Below, in pieces: positions 7,546 through 16,886 of a DNA stretch of 64,000 nt; the stretch's first letter is position 1; each line of letters begins with the position of its first letter. The stretch covers positions 2,728,001-2,792,000 of the forward strand of contig NZ_CP014301.1 in the NCBI RefSeq assembly GCF_001562255.1, given 5' to 3'. The notes beneath the pieces are model-generated. The model was not told the DNA's origin. It searched no databases and was given only the letters and a program-made list of their open reading frames with translations. The position numbers and the translations under genes were made by a program. The DNA comes from Bosea sp. PAMC 26642 (GTDB taxonomy: Bacteria > Pseudomonadota > Alphaproteobacteria > Rhizobiales > Beijerinckiaceae).

Positions 7546-10044
7546 TCACGATGCGAAGGCCATCTGCGCGGCAGCAGAGCGAACGGGGGCCGGTGCGATC
7601 GCGCCTTCGAACGCTTCCCGGCCATCGATGGCTTCCGCGAAGCTCCCGATCGGCTGTGGCTTCCCGAACAAATAGCCTTGAAGCTCCTCGCATTCCTCGT
7701 CGACCAGGAACCGCATCTGGTCGATGGTCTCGACCCCTTCCGCGGCGACGCAGATGCCGAGGCTGCGTCCCAGTCCCAGGACGGCGCGAACGATGACCGC
7801 GGCCTGCGGACTGACTTCGACCTGTCCGATGAAAGAGCGGTCGATCTTGATCTTGTCGAAGGGGAAGGCCTGCAAGGTCGCCAGCGAAGCGTAGCCCGTT
7901 CCGAAGTCGTCCATCGCGATGCTGATTCCGAGCGCCTTCAGCCGCCGCAGGATCGAAAGCGCGCGACCCATATCGGCGAAGATCGCCGTCTCCGTGATTT
8001 CGATCTCCAGACGGTTCGGCGACAGACCGGTCTCGGTCAGGATTCCCAGGATGAGGTCGGGGAGATCGCCCTGCTGGAACTCGCGGGGAGACAGATTGAC
8101 CGCGACCTTGAGAGGCCGTGCCCAGCCTGCCGCCTCGCTGCAGGCAGTCCGCAAGACCCATTCTCCGAGCGCCGATATCAGACCGGTCTCCTCGGCCAGC
8201 GGGATGAACTCGCTGGGCGGTATGGAGCCGCGCGCCGGGTGCCGCCAACGGACGAGCGCTTCGAAGCCCACGAGCTCGCGCGTACTGGCCCTCACCTGCG
8301 GCTGATAGTGAAGTTCCAGCCCCTCGTTTGCCAGGACCATTCGGAGATCGCGTTCGAGTTCGCGTCGCCTCGTGATGGCCTCGTCCAGCGCGGCGTCGAA
8401 AATGCGATAGCAATTACGGCCCTCGGCCTTCGCCTGGTAAAGTGCGAGATCAGCCCGGCTGAAAAGAAGCTGCTCGACGAGACCGTCCTGCGGCGCGCGC
8501 GCGATGCCGATGCTGAGGCCGACCTCGATGGTCTGTCCGCTATAGGCGAAGGGTTCTCCTACGGCCGAAATCAGCTCCTTGGCCAGGCTGCCGAGGCCTT
8601 CATTAGTCGGGTTGCTCTTGACCAGAACGGCGAACTCGTCGCCGCCCAGTCGCGCCACCGTGTCGGCTGGATGTATGCGCTCGGCGATCCTGGCAGCGAC
8701 AAGCTTCAGCAGTTCATCCCCGGCCATGTGACCGACCGTGTCATTGACCATCTTGAAGCCGTCGAGGTCCAGACACATCACCGCGCAGGCGCCGCCGGCA
8801 TCGGCAGCCTCGCGCAATGCCAAGCGCAGCAGTTCGTGGAAGGAGGTCCGGTTGGTCAAACCTGTCAGCCCGTCGTGACGCGCCATATGAGCGATCTGCT
8901 GTTCAGCGATTTTGCGCCCTTCGATATCGATATGCGTGCCGACGATGCGCTGGGGCAGGTCAAGATTGTCGCGTTCTACGACCTTTCCGCGTGCCAGCAC
9001 CCAGCCCCAACTGCCGTCCTTTCGGCGCAAGCGATGCTCGAACTCGTAGACCGGCGAGTGGCCGTCGAAATGGGCTTGCAGGAGCTCCAGGGCTTTCGCT
9101 TCGTCTTGCGGATGGACCAAGCGCTGCCAGGTCCGGACATGACCCTCGAGTTCTCCCGGCTCGTAGCCCAGCATCGTCAGCCAGCGGTCGGAGAGCCAGG
9201 TTTGGCCGGTGCTGATATTCCAGTCCCACAGGCCGTCGCTTCCCGCATCCAGCGCCCGGGCCAGACGCTCCTCGCTGACGCGCAGCGCCGCGCCATGCGA
9301 TGCCAGGGCGCGGTTGACCCGCCTGAGGCGGTCGGCGAACAGGGTGAGCGCGGAGAACGCCAGGATCGTCAACATCACTGCCGCTATGCCGACTGCCAGC
9401 GCCCCGCGTGCGAGCCCGTCGTCGGGAGCCGCGATCGACGGGTCCGGTACCGCTCGCGCTGCCGCCATCGACACGAAGTGCAAGGTCCCGATGGCGCCGG
9501 CCAAAAGTGTCGCGGCAACCGCGCGAGGGTAGCGGGTCGGCCGGCGGGTGAACACGAACAGTGCCGCGCAGGTCAGAACGGTCCCGGATGCGAGCGCCGC
9601 CGCGACGAGCGCCTCGTCCCAGACGAAGCGGCCGGGAATGCGAACGCCCGCCATCCCGGTGAAATGCATCGCGGCGATGCCTGAGGTCAGGATGATGCCG
9701 CTGGCGACAATGGCGGTGGAACTGGAAGCAGTTCGGATTACCATTGCGGCGCCGAAAGCGGTCGCGATGGCGACGCCCAGTGATGCCAGCGTCAGGCCCA
9801 CATCATAGCCGATGCTGAGCGGCGGAGCGTAGCCGAGCATGGCGATGAAATGCGTGCTCCAGATGCCTGCGCCCGCAGCGGCAGCGGTGGCGGCCAACCA
9901 GATGAAAGCGGCCCAGCCCGTGCTTTCGCGTGCCTGTTTGAGCAGGCCGAACGCTGTATGGCACGACACCCAGCAAACCAGCGCCGACAAGGGAAGCACC
10001 CATGCGGCATGGTCATCGGTCAAGCACGACAGTGTTCTGTACAT
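7546..10044 (-). CDS. MHYT-PAS-GGDEF-EAL c-di-GMP signalling protein
   Basis: An 832-residue membrane protein. Residues ~10-240 are an MHYT sensor with seven predicted helices and three motif copies (THFIAM at 64-69, MHFTGM at 126-131, LHFVSM at 188-193), thought to bind a metal and sense a diatomic gas. A PAS domain spans ~255-380. The GGDEF domain has an intact RLGGDEF (~465-471). The EAL domain has EAL at 595-597 and the later IEITET, MDDFGTGYASL, KIDRSFI and AEGVET motifs. Both activities look possible; which dominates cannot be read. The start at 10044 fits the conserved MHYT N-terminus; an upstream start at 10101 would add 19 residues. It appears to be monocistronic. Confidence 0.92.
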   Translation of the reverse strand: MYRTLSCLTDDHAAWVLPLSALVCWVSCHTAFGLLKQARESTGWAAFIWLAATAAAAGAGIWSTHFIAMLGYAPPLSIGYDVGLTLASLGVAIATAFGAAMVIRTASSSTAIVASGIILTSGIAAMHFTGMAGVRIPGRFVWDEALVAAALASGTVLTCAALFVFTRRPTRYPRAVAATLLAGAIGTLHFVSMAAARAVPDPSIAAPDDGLARGALAVGIAAVMLTILAFSALTLFADRLRRVNRALASHGAALRVSEERLARALDAGSDGLWDWNISTGQTWLSDRWLTMLGYEPGELEGHVRTWQRLVHPQDEAKALELLQAHFDGHSPVYEFEHRLRRKDGSWGWVLARGKVVERDNLDLPQRIVGTHIDIEGRKIAEQQIAHMARHDGLTGLTNRTSFHELLRLALREAADAGGACAVMCLDLDGFKMVNDTVGHMAGDELLKLVAARIAERIHPADTVARLGGDEFAVLVKSNPTNEGLGSLAKELISAVGEPFAYSGQTIEVGLSIGIARAPQDGLVEQLLFSRADLALYQAKAEGRNCYRIFDAALDEAITRRRELERDLRMVLANEGLELHYQPQVRASTRELVGFEALVRWRHPARGSIPPSEFIPLAEETGLISALGEWVLRTACSEAAGWARPLKVAVNLSPREFQQGDLPDLILGILTETGLSPNRLEIEITETAIFADMGRALSILRRLKALGISIAMDDFGTGYASLATLQAFPFDKIKIDRSFIGQVEVSPQAAVIVRAVLGLGRSLGICVAAEGVETIDQMRFLVDEECEELQGYLFGKPQPIGSFAEAIDGREAFEGAIAPAPVRSAAAQMAFAS

Positions 10045-10280
10045 GGCACCTGCGCAATCTGGCGGTCGTGCCGATGGTCTAGGACCGAATGCGAACGACA
10101 TCGTGCCAACGAACGCTAAAATTGGAGACGATCGTTGATGAAGTCATTCAACCGCGGGGCGACGCGTGTTTGATGCCCAGCTACCGCGCGGCCTCTGCCT
10201 GACAAGAGACGCGCGATACGAACGCACCTGGCGCTTGGCACGCCACCCTTATCCCGGCCATCGAGATCAATCTGGTGTCA

Positions 10281-11249
10281 TCACTGCGCTGTCACGCCCG
10301 CGGCCTTGATAATCGGTGTCCACTTATCGACCTCGGCGCGCACATGTGAGCCCAGCGCCGCGGCGGATTGGCCGGCATCATCAGGGATGTCGCAGCCGAG
10401 TTCGAGCAGTCTGGCGCGGACGCCGGCATCGGCAAGAGCTGCCCGGCCGGCCGTGTTGAGCCGATCGACGATCTCCTTGGGCGTATCTTTGGGCGCGAAG
10501 ATCGCGTTCCACCCGACGGCCTGGAATTCGGGCAGGCCGCCTTCCGTGCTGGTTGGCACGTCCTTGGCCACGTCGAGCCGCTTGGGCGTCGCCACGACAT
10601 AGGTCTTCAACTGGGTCAGCTGCGGCACGATACTAACGGACTGGTCGCAGACATAGTCGAGCTGCTTGGCCAGCAGCGCGTTCATCGCCGGCCCGGAGCC
10701 CCTGAACGGCACCTGCTGGACCGGCGCCTTGATCAGGTAATGGAAGTAGACGCAGGTCAGATGCGAGGTCGAACCGATGCCGCCATGGCCGTAATTGTAC
10801 TTGCCGGGGTTGGCCTTCAGCAGGGCCACGAATTCCTGCAGCGTATTGGCCGGAAAATCCTTGTGTGCCGAGATCAGCATCGGCGTGCCCGCCGTATTGA
10901 TGACCGGCGCGAAATCGGTCCGGGGATCATAGGCGAGGTTCGGATAGAGGCCCACCGAGGCCGAATGCGTTCCGAGATTGCCCATGATCAGCGTGTAGCC
11001 GTCGGCTGCTGCGCGGGCGACGCGCAGCGAGCCGGTCGTGCCGCCCGCACCCGCGACGTTCTCGACGATGATCGACTGCCCCAGCGTGCGGCCCATATGG
11101 TCCGACACGATGCGGGCGATGACGTCGGTCGTGCCGCCGGCGGCGAAGGGCACGATCATCGTGATCGCCCGGTTTGGATAGGTTTGGGCCAGCGCGGGCG
11201 CCAGCGGCGCGGCAAGTGCCGCGATCAGGATCAGGCATCGTCTCAGCAT
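10281..11249 (-). CDS. Tripartite tricarboxylate transporter (Bug) substrate-binding protein
   Basis: A 322-residue periplasmic binding protein with a Sec signal peptide cut near LAPALAQ|TYPNR. Family marks include the N-terminal YPNRAITMIVPFAAGGTTDV, VENVAGAGGTTG, and ADGYTLIMGNLGTHS. Bug proteins bind carboxylates and feed the TctAB permease, which is not in this window. It sits just downstream of, and on the same strand as, the GntR regulator gene, and beside a tartrate/malate dehydrogenase, so a di- or hydroxycarboxylate ligand is plausible. That link is inferred from position only. Confidence 0.9.
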   Translation of the reverse strand: MLRRCLILIAALAAPLAPALAQTYPNRAITMIVPFAAGGTTDVIARIVSDHMGRTLGQSIIVENVAGAGGTTGSLRVARAAADGYTLIMGNLGTHSASVGLYPNLAYDPRTDFAPVINTAGTPMLISAHKDFPANTLQEFVALLKANPGKYNYGHGGIGSTSHLTCVYFHYLIKAPVQQVPFRGSGPAMNALLAKQLDYVCDQSVSIVPQLTQLKTYVVATPKRLDVAKDVPTSTEGGLPEFQAVGWNAIFAPKDTPKEIVDRLNTAGRAALADAGVRARLLELGCDIPDDAGQSAAALGSHVRAEVDKWTPIIKAAGVTAQ

Positions 11250-11312
11250 GGTTTCCTCCGGGTTTGCGTCGCGTGATCCGCGATCTGCTCTAGGGTCGTC
11301 TGTCGTTGCGCC

Positions 11313-12014
11313 TCATAGATGTCTCAGGCCGACGCTCGCAAGCAAAGGCAGCAATTCGTCTCTGGCCCTGACACGGTGATGGCGCGCCGCGTCGCGCGCC
11401 GCCTCCGAACGGCCGGCGCGGATCGCCTCGATCATGGCGACGTGCTCGCTCGTCGAGACGGGGAGCGAAGGCCGCAGCCGCAGGGTCACCATCCTGGCGC
11501 GATGGGACTGATCGGTGACGGTCTGGACGATCCGCAGGAAACGGCTGTTCCCGCAGCGCTCGACAAGAAGCCGGTGAAAGGCGTCGTCGGCATGACCCCA
11601 GCTGCCGAGGTCGCCTCCGGCGAGCGTGTTCGCCATCGCGTCCGTCGCCGCCGCCAGAGCATCGGCGAGCGACGCCCGCTCCGCCTCCGGCAAGCGCGCC
11701 GCCAACTCCGCCGCGCTGGCCTCGATCGCGATCAGGACCTCGTAGATTTCCCGCAGATCGTCGGGCACCAGCGCGCAGATCAGGATACCGCGCTTGGGCA
11801 GGATGCGGACCAGCCCCTCCTCCTGCAAACGCAGCGCTGCCTCATGCACCGGGGTGCGGCTGACGCCGAGTTTGAGCGCGAGCTCGGCCGCCGAGGCCTG
11901 ATGGCCCGGGGGAAAGACGCTGTCGCGGATCGCGGCCTTCAATGCGAGATAAGCGCCTTCGACGAGGCTCGGCGCCCGCTCGATCATCGGCTCGGCTGTC
12001 TTCAATACCGCCAT
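11313..12014 (-). CDS. GntR-family (FadR/FCD) transcriptional regulator
   Basis: About 233 residues. The N-terminal winged HTH contains ELALKLGVSRTPVHEAALRL and GLVRILPKRG, and is followed by an all-helical FCD ligand domain ending near residue 225. The ATG at 12014 is preceded by GAGGAG at about 7 bases; the longer open frame includes unrelated sequence. It is divergent from the tartrate/malate dehydrogenase at 12126 and upstream of the Bug binding-protein gene. It probably represses one or both until a carboxylate effector binds its FCD domain. Confidence 0.88.
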   Translation of the reverse strand: MAVLKTAEPMIERAPSLVEGAYLALKAAIRDSVFPPGHQASAAELALKLGVSRTPVHEAALRLQEEGLVRILPKRGILICALVPDDLREIYEVLIAIEASAAELAARLPEAERASLADALAAATDAMANTLAGGDLGSWGHADDAFHRLLVERCGNSRFLRIVQTVTDQSHRARMVTLRLRPSLPVSTSEHVAMIEAIRAGRSEAARDAARHHRVRARDELLPLLASVGLRHL

Positions 12015-12043
12015 CCGTGGCTCCTCGATAGCAAACATACCAA

Positions 12044-12055
12044 CTTCCATGGAAG
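12044..12055. promoter_or_regulatory. Candidate GntR operator palindrome
   Basis: CTTCCATGGAAG is a perfect 12-bp palindrome in the divergent gntR/ttuC intergenic region. Its position suits control of both genes. It does not match the common FadR-type T-G-T-N-A-C-A core, so the assignment rests on symmetry and place. Confidence 0.35.
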
Positions 12056-12125
12056 CTGCAATGCAATATTGACTATCGTTTGGTTCGCTCGCAAAGAAGT
12101 GCCGAAGCGCATTCGGGAGGCATCT

Positions 12126-13202
12126 GTGAAGACTTACAAGATCGCGGCCATCCCGGGAGACGGCATCGGCATCGAGGTCATCGCAGCCGGCATCGAAGTG
12201 CTGGAGGCACTGGCGACGCGCGACGGTGGCTTCGGCGTCGCCTTCGACCATTTCGACTGGGGCTCGGACTACTACAAGCGCACCGGGATGATGATGCCGG
12301 CCGACGGGCGCGAGCAGATCAAGGACCACGACGCGATCTTCTTCGGTGCTGTCGGCGCCCCTGACGTGCCCGACCACGTCACGCTCTGGGGCCTCAGGCT
12401 CGCGATCTGCCAGCCCTTCGACCAGTATGCCAATGTCCGGCCGACCCGCGTCCTACCCGGGATCGTTTCGCCGCTTCGCTCGGTCTCGGGGCCCGAGCTC
12501 GACTGGCTGATCGTGCGCGAGAACTCGGAGGGCGAATATGCCGGCGTCGGCGGGCGTGTCCACAAGGGCTTTCCCGAGGAGGTCGCGACCGACGTATCGA
12601 TGATGACGCGTTCGGGCGTTGCCCGCATCATCCGCTACGCCTTCGGCATCGCCCGTTCGCGCCCCCGCAAGCTGTTGACCGTCGTCACGAAGTCGAACGC
12701 GCAGCGCCATGCCATGGTGATGTGGGACGAGATCGCCGCGGAAGTCGCCACCGAATTTCCCGACGTGACCTGGGACAAGATGCTGGTCGATGCGATGACC
12801 ATGCGCATGGTGATCAAGCCCCAAAGCCTGGACACCATCGTCGCGACCAATCTCCACGCCGATATCCTGTCGGACCTGGCGGCCGCACTGGCCGGCTCCC
12901 TCGGCATTGCGCCTACGGCCAATCTCAACCCGGAGCGTGCCTTCCCTTCGATGTTCGAGCCGATCCACGGCTCGGCCTTCGATATCGCCGGCAAAGGCAT
13001 CGCCAACCCGATCGGCACCTTCTGGACCGCGACGATGATGCTCGACCATCTGGGCGAGCCGGCGGCGTCCGCGCGGCTGATGCGCGCGATCGAGCGCGTA
13101 ACCGCGAACCAGGCCTTCCACACGCCCGATCTCGGCGGGAAGGCGACAACACGGGAGGTCACCGACGCCGTCATCGCTGCGATTGCCGGCGACAACGCAT
13201 GA
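12126..13202 (+). CDS. Tartrate/D-malate dehydrogenase (decarboxylating), TtuC-like
   Basis: A 358-residue member of the isocitrate/isopropylmalate dehydrogenase family. The start KTYKIAAIPGDGIG and the specific stretch AIFFGAVGAPDVPDHVTLWGLRL mark the tartrate dehydrogenase/D-malate dehydrogenase group. RENSEGEYAGVGGR and the metal/NAD region DAMTMRMV and FEPIHGSAFDIAG are present. The enzyme oxidises D-malate or tartrate using NAD and Mn2+. The GTG start at 12126 follows GGGAGG. It is divergent from the GntR regulator and close to two Bug binding proteins, so it probably belongs to uptake and breakdown of hydroxy-dicarboxylates. Confidence 0.9.
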   Translation: MKTYKIAAIPGDGIGIEVIAAGIEVLEALATRDGGFGVAFDHFDWGSDYYKRTGMMMPADGREQIKDHDAIFFGAVGAPDVPDHVTLWGLRLAICQPFDQYANVRPTRVLPGIVSPLRSVSGPELDWLIVRENSEGEYAGVGGRVHKGFPEEVATDVSMMTRSGVARIIRYAFGIARSRPRKLLTVVTKSNAQRHAMVMWDEIAAEVATEFPDVTWDKMLVDAMTMRMVIKPQSLDTIVATNLHADILSDLAAALAGSLGIAPTANLNPERAFPSMFEPIHGSAFDIAGKGIANPIGTFWTATMMLDHLGEPAASARLMRAIERVTANQAFHTPDLGGKATTREVTDAVIAAIAGDNA

Positions 13203-13259
13203 GATGGCATGGAAGCTCCGAATTGGGAGCTGAACGCATCAGAACGGATTGTGCTGATA

Positions 13260-13424
13260 ATGCCGAAGATGCTGCGTAAGGGTGACCTGCCGGCGAAGAT
13301 TTGCGTTGTCTGTCAACGGCCGTTCGCCTGGCGCAAGAAATGGAAGCGCGTCTGGGAAACGATGTCGACCTGTTCGGAACGATGCCGCAACGAAGCGCAA
13401 CGCATCCGGCGGACAGCAGGATGA
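13260..13424 (+). CDS. DUF2256 small zinc-ribbon-like protein
   Basis: A 54-residue protein with the DUF2256 pattern: KICVVCQRPFAWRKKW followed by CSERCRN, giving two CxxC/CxxxC pairs that could bind zinc. The ATG at 13260 begins the conserved part; an upstream start at 13209 adds residues not typical of the family. Its stop overlaps the start of a photolyase-like frame (ATGA at 13421). In other bacteria DUF2256 genes commonly sit directly before, or fused to, cryptochrome/photolyase genes, so this small gene has probably outlived its partner. Its function is not known. Confidence 0.8.
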   Translation: MPKMLRKGDLPAKICVVCQRPFAWRKKWKRVWETMSTCSERCRNEAQRIRRTAG

Positions 13425-13942
13425 AAACCCTTGTCCTCATTCTCGGCGATCAGCTTAGTCGCGATCTCTCCTCGCTCGAAGGCATGGCAGATAACGACGT
13501 CGCGCTGATGGTGGAGGTCGCCGAGGAAACGACCTGCGTCCGCCACCATAAGCAGAAAATTGCGATGCCCTACCGCACGCTCGATCGCATGGCACCCCTC
13601 CACCGCGAGACGATCCGCAGGGAGGCGGTCGCCCTCCTCGAACAAATGGACCAACCCGCATCTCATAGTCCTCTCCGATCGCAAGGCGATCTGTTGGGCT
13701 GGGCCGATCAGTGGCGGTTGCCCTCCTCCTCGGCAAGACAGGGGTCCAAGCTCAGGCGGAACATGCGGCCCTCCTGGCCGACATGGCCCGTTTCTCAAAC
13801 ATCCGGAACACATCTACGCCTTCCGTGTCCGGTCCTGGTGCCAGAGCATCGCTTTGCCGATGCGATGCCAGACAAACGCGGATACTCTGGGTTGACTGGT
13901 TATAGTAACCCTCGGGCGAACGCGGGACATGGCGATGGATGA
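13421..13942 (+). pseudogene. Truncated cryptochrome/photolyase-related gene (N-terminus only)
   Basis: The frame opens at 13421 with MKTLVLILGDQLSRDLSSLE and continues to EETTCVRHHKQKIA, matching the start of the bacterial cryptochrome/(6-4) photolyase group with an N-terminal photolyase-related domain. From about 13560 the similarity ends, although the frame stays open to 13942 with low-complexity residues and overlaps the next gene. A full protein is about 500 residues. FAD and antenna domains and the C-terminal FeS cysteines are absent. This is a deletion remnant. The 13560-13928 stretch holds no other gene that I can recognise. Confidence 0.75.
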
Positions 13943-15629
13943 AGCGACCTATTTTGCCAGGCTGCGGCTGCTGCACGACAAGGCATGGCCCGCCGGGGTG
14001 CCGCGAACTCCGCGCTACCCGCTCGGCGAGATCGCGATCAGCGACCATCTGCGCGAATGGGCAAGGCGCCAGCCCGACAAGCCGGCCTGCATCTTCTACG
14101 GCCGCGAGATCAGCTATCGCGAACTCGACGATCTGAGCGACCGCTTCGCGGCCCTGCTCCATTCCCATGGCGCAAGGCCCGGCGACCGGATCGCCGTGTT
14201 CCTGCCCAACAGCCCGCAATTCATGCTCGCCTTCTTCGCGATCCTCAAGCTCGGCGCGGTCCATGTGCCGGTGAACCCGCTGTTTCGCGAGACTGAGCTC
14301 GCCTTCGAACTTAACGACACCGGGGCGCGGATCATCGTCGCCCTCGACAGCCTGATGCCACTGCTCCGTCGGGTCCGGGCGGACACCCCGGTCGAGACCG
14401 TCTTCGTCACGAGCTTCGCCGAGATGCTGCCGGCCAAGCCGACCATGCCCGTGCCGCAGGCTCTGTTGCAGCCGCGGATCGCCTGCGACGATGCGATCGA
14501 CCTGCTGCCGGCTCTCGGCGATGTGGACACACCGGCTCCGGTGGTTCAGCCCGATCTCGATGCCGTCGCCGCGCTGAACTACACCGGCGGAACCACGGGT
14601 ATGCCCAAGGGCTGCGTTCACACGCAGCGCGACATGCTCTACACCGCCGGCACTGGTCTGGCTGCCAGCTTCGACCTCTCCCCCGACGACGTCGTCGTGA
14701 ATTTCGTGCCGATCTTCTGGATCGCCGGGGAGGATACCGGGCTGCTGTTCCCCATCGTCGCGGGCGCCACGGTGGTGCTGATGGCGCGCTGGGACGCGGT
14801 CGGCTTCATGACGGCGGTCGAGCGTTACAAGGCGAGCTTCGCCTATCTGCTCGTCGACAACACCGTCGAGATCCTGGAGCATCCACAGGCGGCCGCCTTC
14901 GATCTCACCTCGCTCCGAAAGGTCCGGGTCTCGTCTTTCGTGAAGAAGCTGAACCCGGATTTCCGAGCCCGCTGGCGCGCTCTCACAGGCGCCGACATGA
15001 TCGAGGCGGCTTGGGGCATGACCGAGACGCACACCATGGACACGTTCACCATCGGTATGCAGGACGCGGATTTCGATCTGCTGTCGCAGCCGGTCTTCGT
15101 CGGACTGCCCGTGCCGGGGACGGACTTCAAGATTTGCGATTTCGATAGCGGCTCGCTCGTAGCCCTCGGCGAAACGGGCGAAATCTGCGTACGCACACCC
15201 TCCCTCTTCAAGGGCTACTGGAACAGGCCCGAGGCGACGGCCGAAGCGATCCGTGGCGGCTTCCTGCACACCGGCGATATCGGCGTCATCGACGAGCAAG
15301 GCTATCTGCACTTCCTTGGCCGGCGCAAGGAGATGCTCAAGGTCAAGGGAATGAGCGTGTTTCCTGCCGAGCTCGAGGCACTGCTCGGCCAGCATCCCGG
15401 CATCGCGGGATCGGGCGTGATCGGCCGCGAGGATGCCGAGTACGGGCAGGTGCCTGTCGCATTCATCGCGCTGGCCGACGACGCGTCGGAGCTGGACGAA
15501 GCGGCGCTCGGCGCCTGGTGCCGTGCGCGCATGGCATCCTACAAGGTCCCCGAAATCCGGCTGGTGCCGACACTGCCCATGACGGCGACCGGGAAAGTCA
15601 AGAAGGAGGAACTCCGCGCCCTGCTTTGA
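13929..15629 (+). CDS. AMP-dependent synthetase/acyl-CoA ligase
   Basis: A 566-residue ANL-superfamily enzyme that activates a carboxylic acid with ATP and joins it to CoA. Seen motifs are the P-loop YTGGTTGMPKG (~220), the WGMTETHTMDTF region (~360), the hinge GYLHFLGRRKEMLKVKG (~460) and the C-terminal catalytic lysine in TATGKVKKEEL near the end. It is close to crotonobetaine/carnitine-CoA ligase and other medium-chain ligases in overall form. It is followed by a decayed dehydratase, a Bug binding protein and a 3-hydroxyacyl-CoA-dehydrogenase-like enzyme, suggesting catabolism of an imported organic acid. The acid is not identified. Confidence 0.88.
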   Translation: MAMDEATYFARLRLLHDKAWPAGVPRTPRYPLGEIAISDHLREWARRQPDKPACIFYGREISYRELDDLSDRFAALLHSHGARPGDRIAVFLPNSPQFMLAFFAILKLGAVHVPVNPLFRETELAFELNDTGARIIVALDSLMPLLRRVRADTPVETVFVTSFAEMLPAKPTMPVPQALLQPRIACDDAIDLLPALGDVDTPAPVVQPDLDAVAALNYTGGTTGMPKGCVHTQRDMLYTAGTGLAASFDLSPDDVVVNFVPIFWIAGEDTGLLFPIVAGATVVLMARWDAVGFMTAVERYKASFAYLLVDNTVEILEHPQAAAFDLTSLRKVRVSSFVKKLNPDFRARWRALTGADMIEAAWGMTETHTMDTFTIGMQDADFDLLSQPVFVGLPVPGTDFKICDFDSGSLVALGETGEICVRTPSLFKGYWNRPEATAEAIRGGFLHTGDIGVIDEQGYLHFLGRRKEMLKVKGMSVFPAELEALLGQHPGIAGSGVIGREDAEYGQVPVAFIALADDASELDEAALGAWCRARMASYKVPEIRLVPTLPMTATGKVKKEELRALL

Positions 15630-15632
15630 CCG

Positions 15633-15800
15633 TTTCGGCTCGACGCCAAGGCGCGCGAGATCGCGTGGCTCGTCGGCGACGCCGAACTGGAACGACGCAA
15701 ACGCGAGTGGCAGCTGCCGGCCCATGTCGCGCAAGCTTCGCGCTGGTATCGCCATCTAAACATGACCACTGTGCTGCAGGCCGATGAGGGCTGCGATTCG
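15633..15800 (+). pseudogene. C-terminal remnant of an IlvD/Edd-type dehydratase
   Basis: Immediately after the ligase stop, the frame beginning at 15633 reads FRLDAKAREIAWLVGDAELE, later HVAQASRWYRHLN, and ends VLQADEGCD at 15797. This is the characteristic C-terminus of the IlvD/Edd family (dihydroxy-acid, arabonate and related sugar-acid dehydratases), where QADEGCDFDFL usually ends the protein. No start or upstream part is present and the frame then runs into the next gene. The piece is about 55 codons of a ~570-residue enzyme. A dehydratase therefore once stood between the ligase and the Bug gene. Confidence 0.72.
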
Positions 15801-15883
15801 ACTTCTGCTGACCGACCGCCGCACGGCCCTGAATCGTCGAGGCAGGACCAACCGGCCCGTCACCCCACTGGAGGATTTCGTCC

Positions 15884-16858
15884 ATGCTCAACCGTTCTGT
15901 CCTGACGGGCGCGCTCGCCGCTTTGTCGCTCGCCCTCGCCGGCCCTGCCTTGGCGCAGGCCTATCCGACAAAGCCGATCACGCTGCTCGTGCCCTATGCG
16001 CCTGGCGGCGCGACCGACATCATCGGCCGGGTGATCGCCGAGGAACTCTCGCAGACGCTTCCGCAGCGCGTGGTGGTCGAGAACCGGGCCGGCGCGGCCG
16101 GCAGTGTTGGAGCCGCCGCCGTCGCCCGCGCCCCGGCCGATGGCTACCTCCTGCTGATGGGCGCACTCACCAGCCACTCGATCAATATGGGGCTGCAGGC
16201 CAAGCCCGGCTTCGACCTAAGGAAGGACTTCGCGCCGATCACCCTTGCCGGCACGGTCGGCCTCGCGCTGGTCGTGCATCCCTCCGTCCAGGCCAAAACG
16301 ATCCCCGAACTGATCGCCCTGGCCAAGGCCAAGCCCGACGATTTCAACTATGCCTCTTCGGGCAACGGCTCGCCGCAGCATCTGGCCGGCGAGATGTTCA
16401 ACGCCAAGGCCGGCACCAAGCTCGGCCATGTGCCCTATCGCGGCTCGGGGCCGGCCATGACCGACATGATCGGTGGTCAGGTGAAGGTGATGTTCGACAC
16501 GATTCCCTCGGTTTTGCAGCACGTCAACGCCGGCACGCTGAAGGCGCTCGCCACCACCGGTCGCGAGCCCTCGCCCTTCATGCCGACTTATCCGACCGCT
16601 ATTTCGCAGGGGCTCGCCGATTTCGAGATCGGCTCCTGGTTCGGCGTGCTGGCGCCCGCAGGCACGCCCCAGCCCGTCATCGACAAGCTCAATGCCGAGA
16701 TCGGCAAGGCTCTGAAGAGCCCCAAGGCGCTGGAGGCGATGAAGCTCCAGGGCGTCACGCCCAAGCCCGGCACGCCGACTGAGGCGGCGGCCCTGATCGA
16801 CAGCGAGATGAAGAAATGGAGCGACCTGATCAAGGCCACCGGTCTGAAGCCGGAATGA
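15884..16858 (+). CDS. Tripartite tricarboxylate transporter (Bug) substrate-binding protein
   Basis: A 324-residue Bug protein with a Sec signal peptide cut near GPALAQ|AYPTK. Typical segments are YPTKPITLLVPYAPGGATD, VENRAGAAGSVGA, and GHVPYRGSGPAMTDMIGGQV. It delivers a carboxylate to a TctAB-type permease not present here. The upstream GGAGGA at ~12 bases gives a plausible ribosome site. It lies in a plus-strand run with the acyl-CoA ligase, a 3-hydroxyacyl-CoA dehydrogenase-like gene and a racemase-like gene, and is a paralogue of the Bug gene at 10281. Confidence 0.9.
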   Translation: MLNRSVLTGALAALSLALAGPALAQAYPTKPITLLVPYAPGGATDIIGRVIAEELSQTLPQRVVVENRAGAAGSVGAAAVARAPADGYLLLMGALTSHSINMGLQAKPGFDLRKDFAPITLAGTVGLALVVHPSVQAKTIPELIALAKAKPDDFNYASSGNGSPQHLAGEMFNAKAGTKLGHVPYRGSGPAMTDMIGGQVKVMFDTIPSVLQHVNAGTLKALATTGREPSPFMPTYPTAISQGLADFEIGSWFGVLAPAGTPQPVIDKLNAEIGKALKSPKALEAMKLQGVTPKPGTPTEAAALIDSEMKKWSDLIKATGLKPE

Positions 16859-16886
16859 CCAGGCGGCGCAGCGCCGGGAACAAGCC

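Noticed and set aside
7399..9684. A 761-codon plus-strand open frame
   Set aside because: It lies antisense to the MHYT-PAS-GGDEF-EAL gene, whose motifs are complete, and its own sequence is Arg/Gln/Asp-rich with no recognisable motif.
13752..15755. A 667-codon minus-strand frame opposite the acyl-CoA ligase
   Set aside because: It is the antisense of a gene with intact adenylation motifs and has typical shadow composition.
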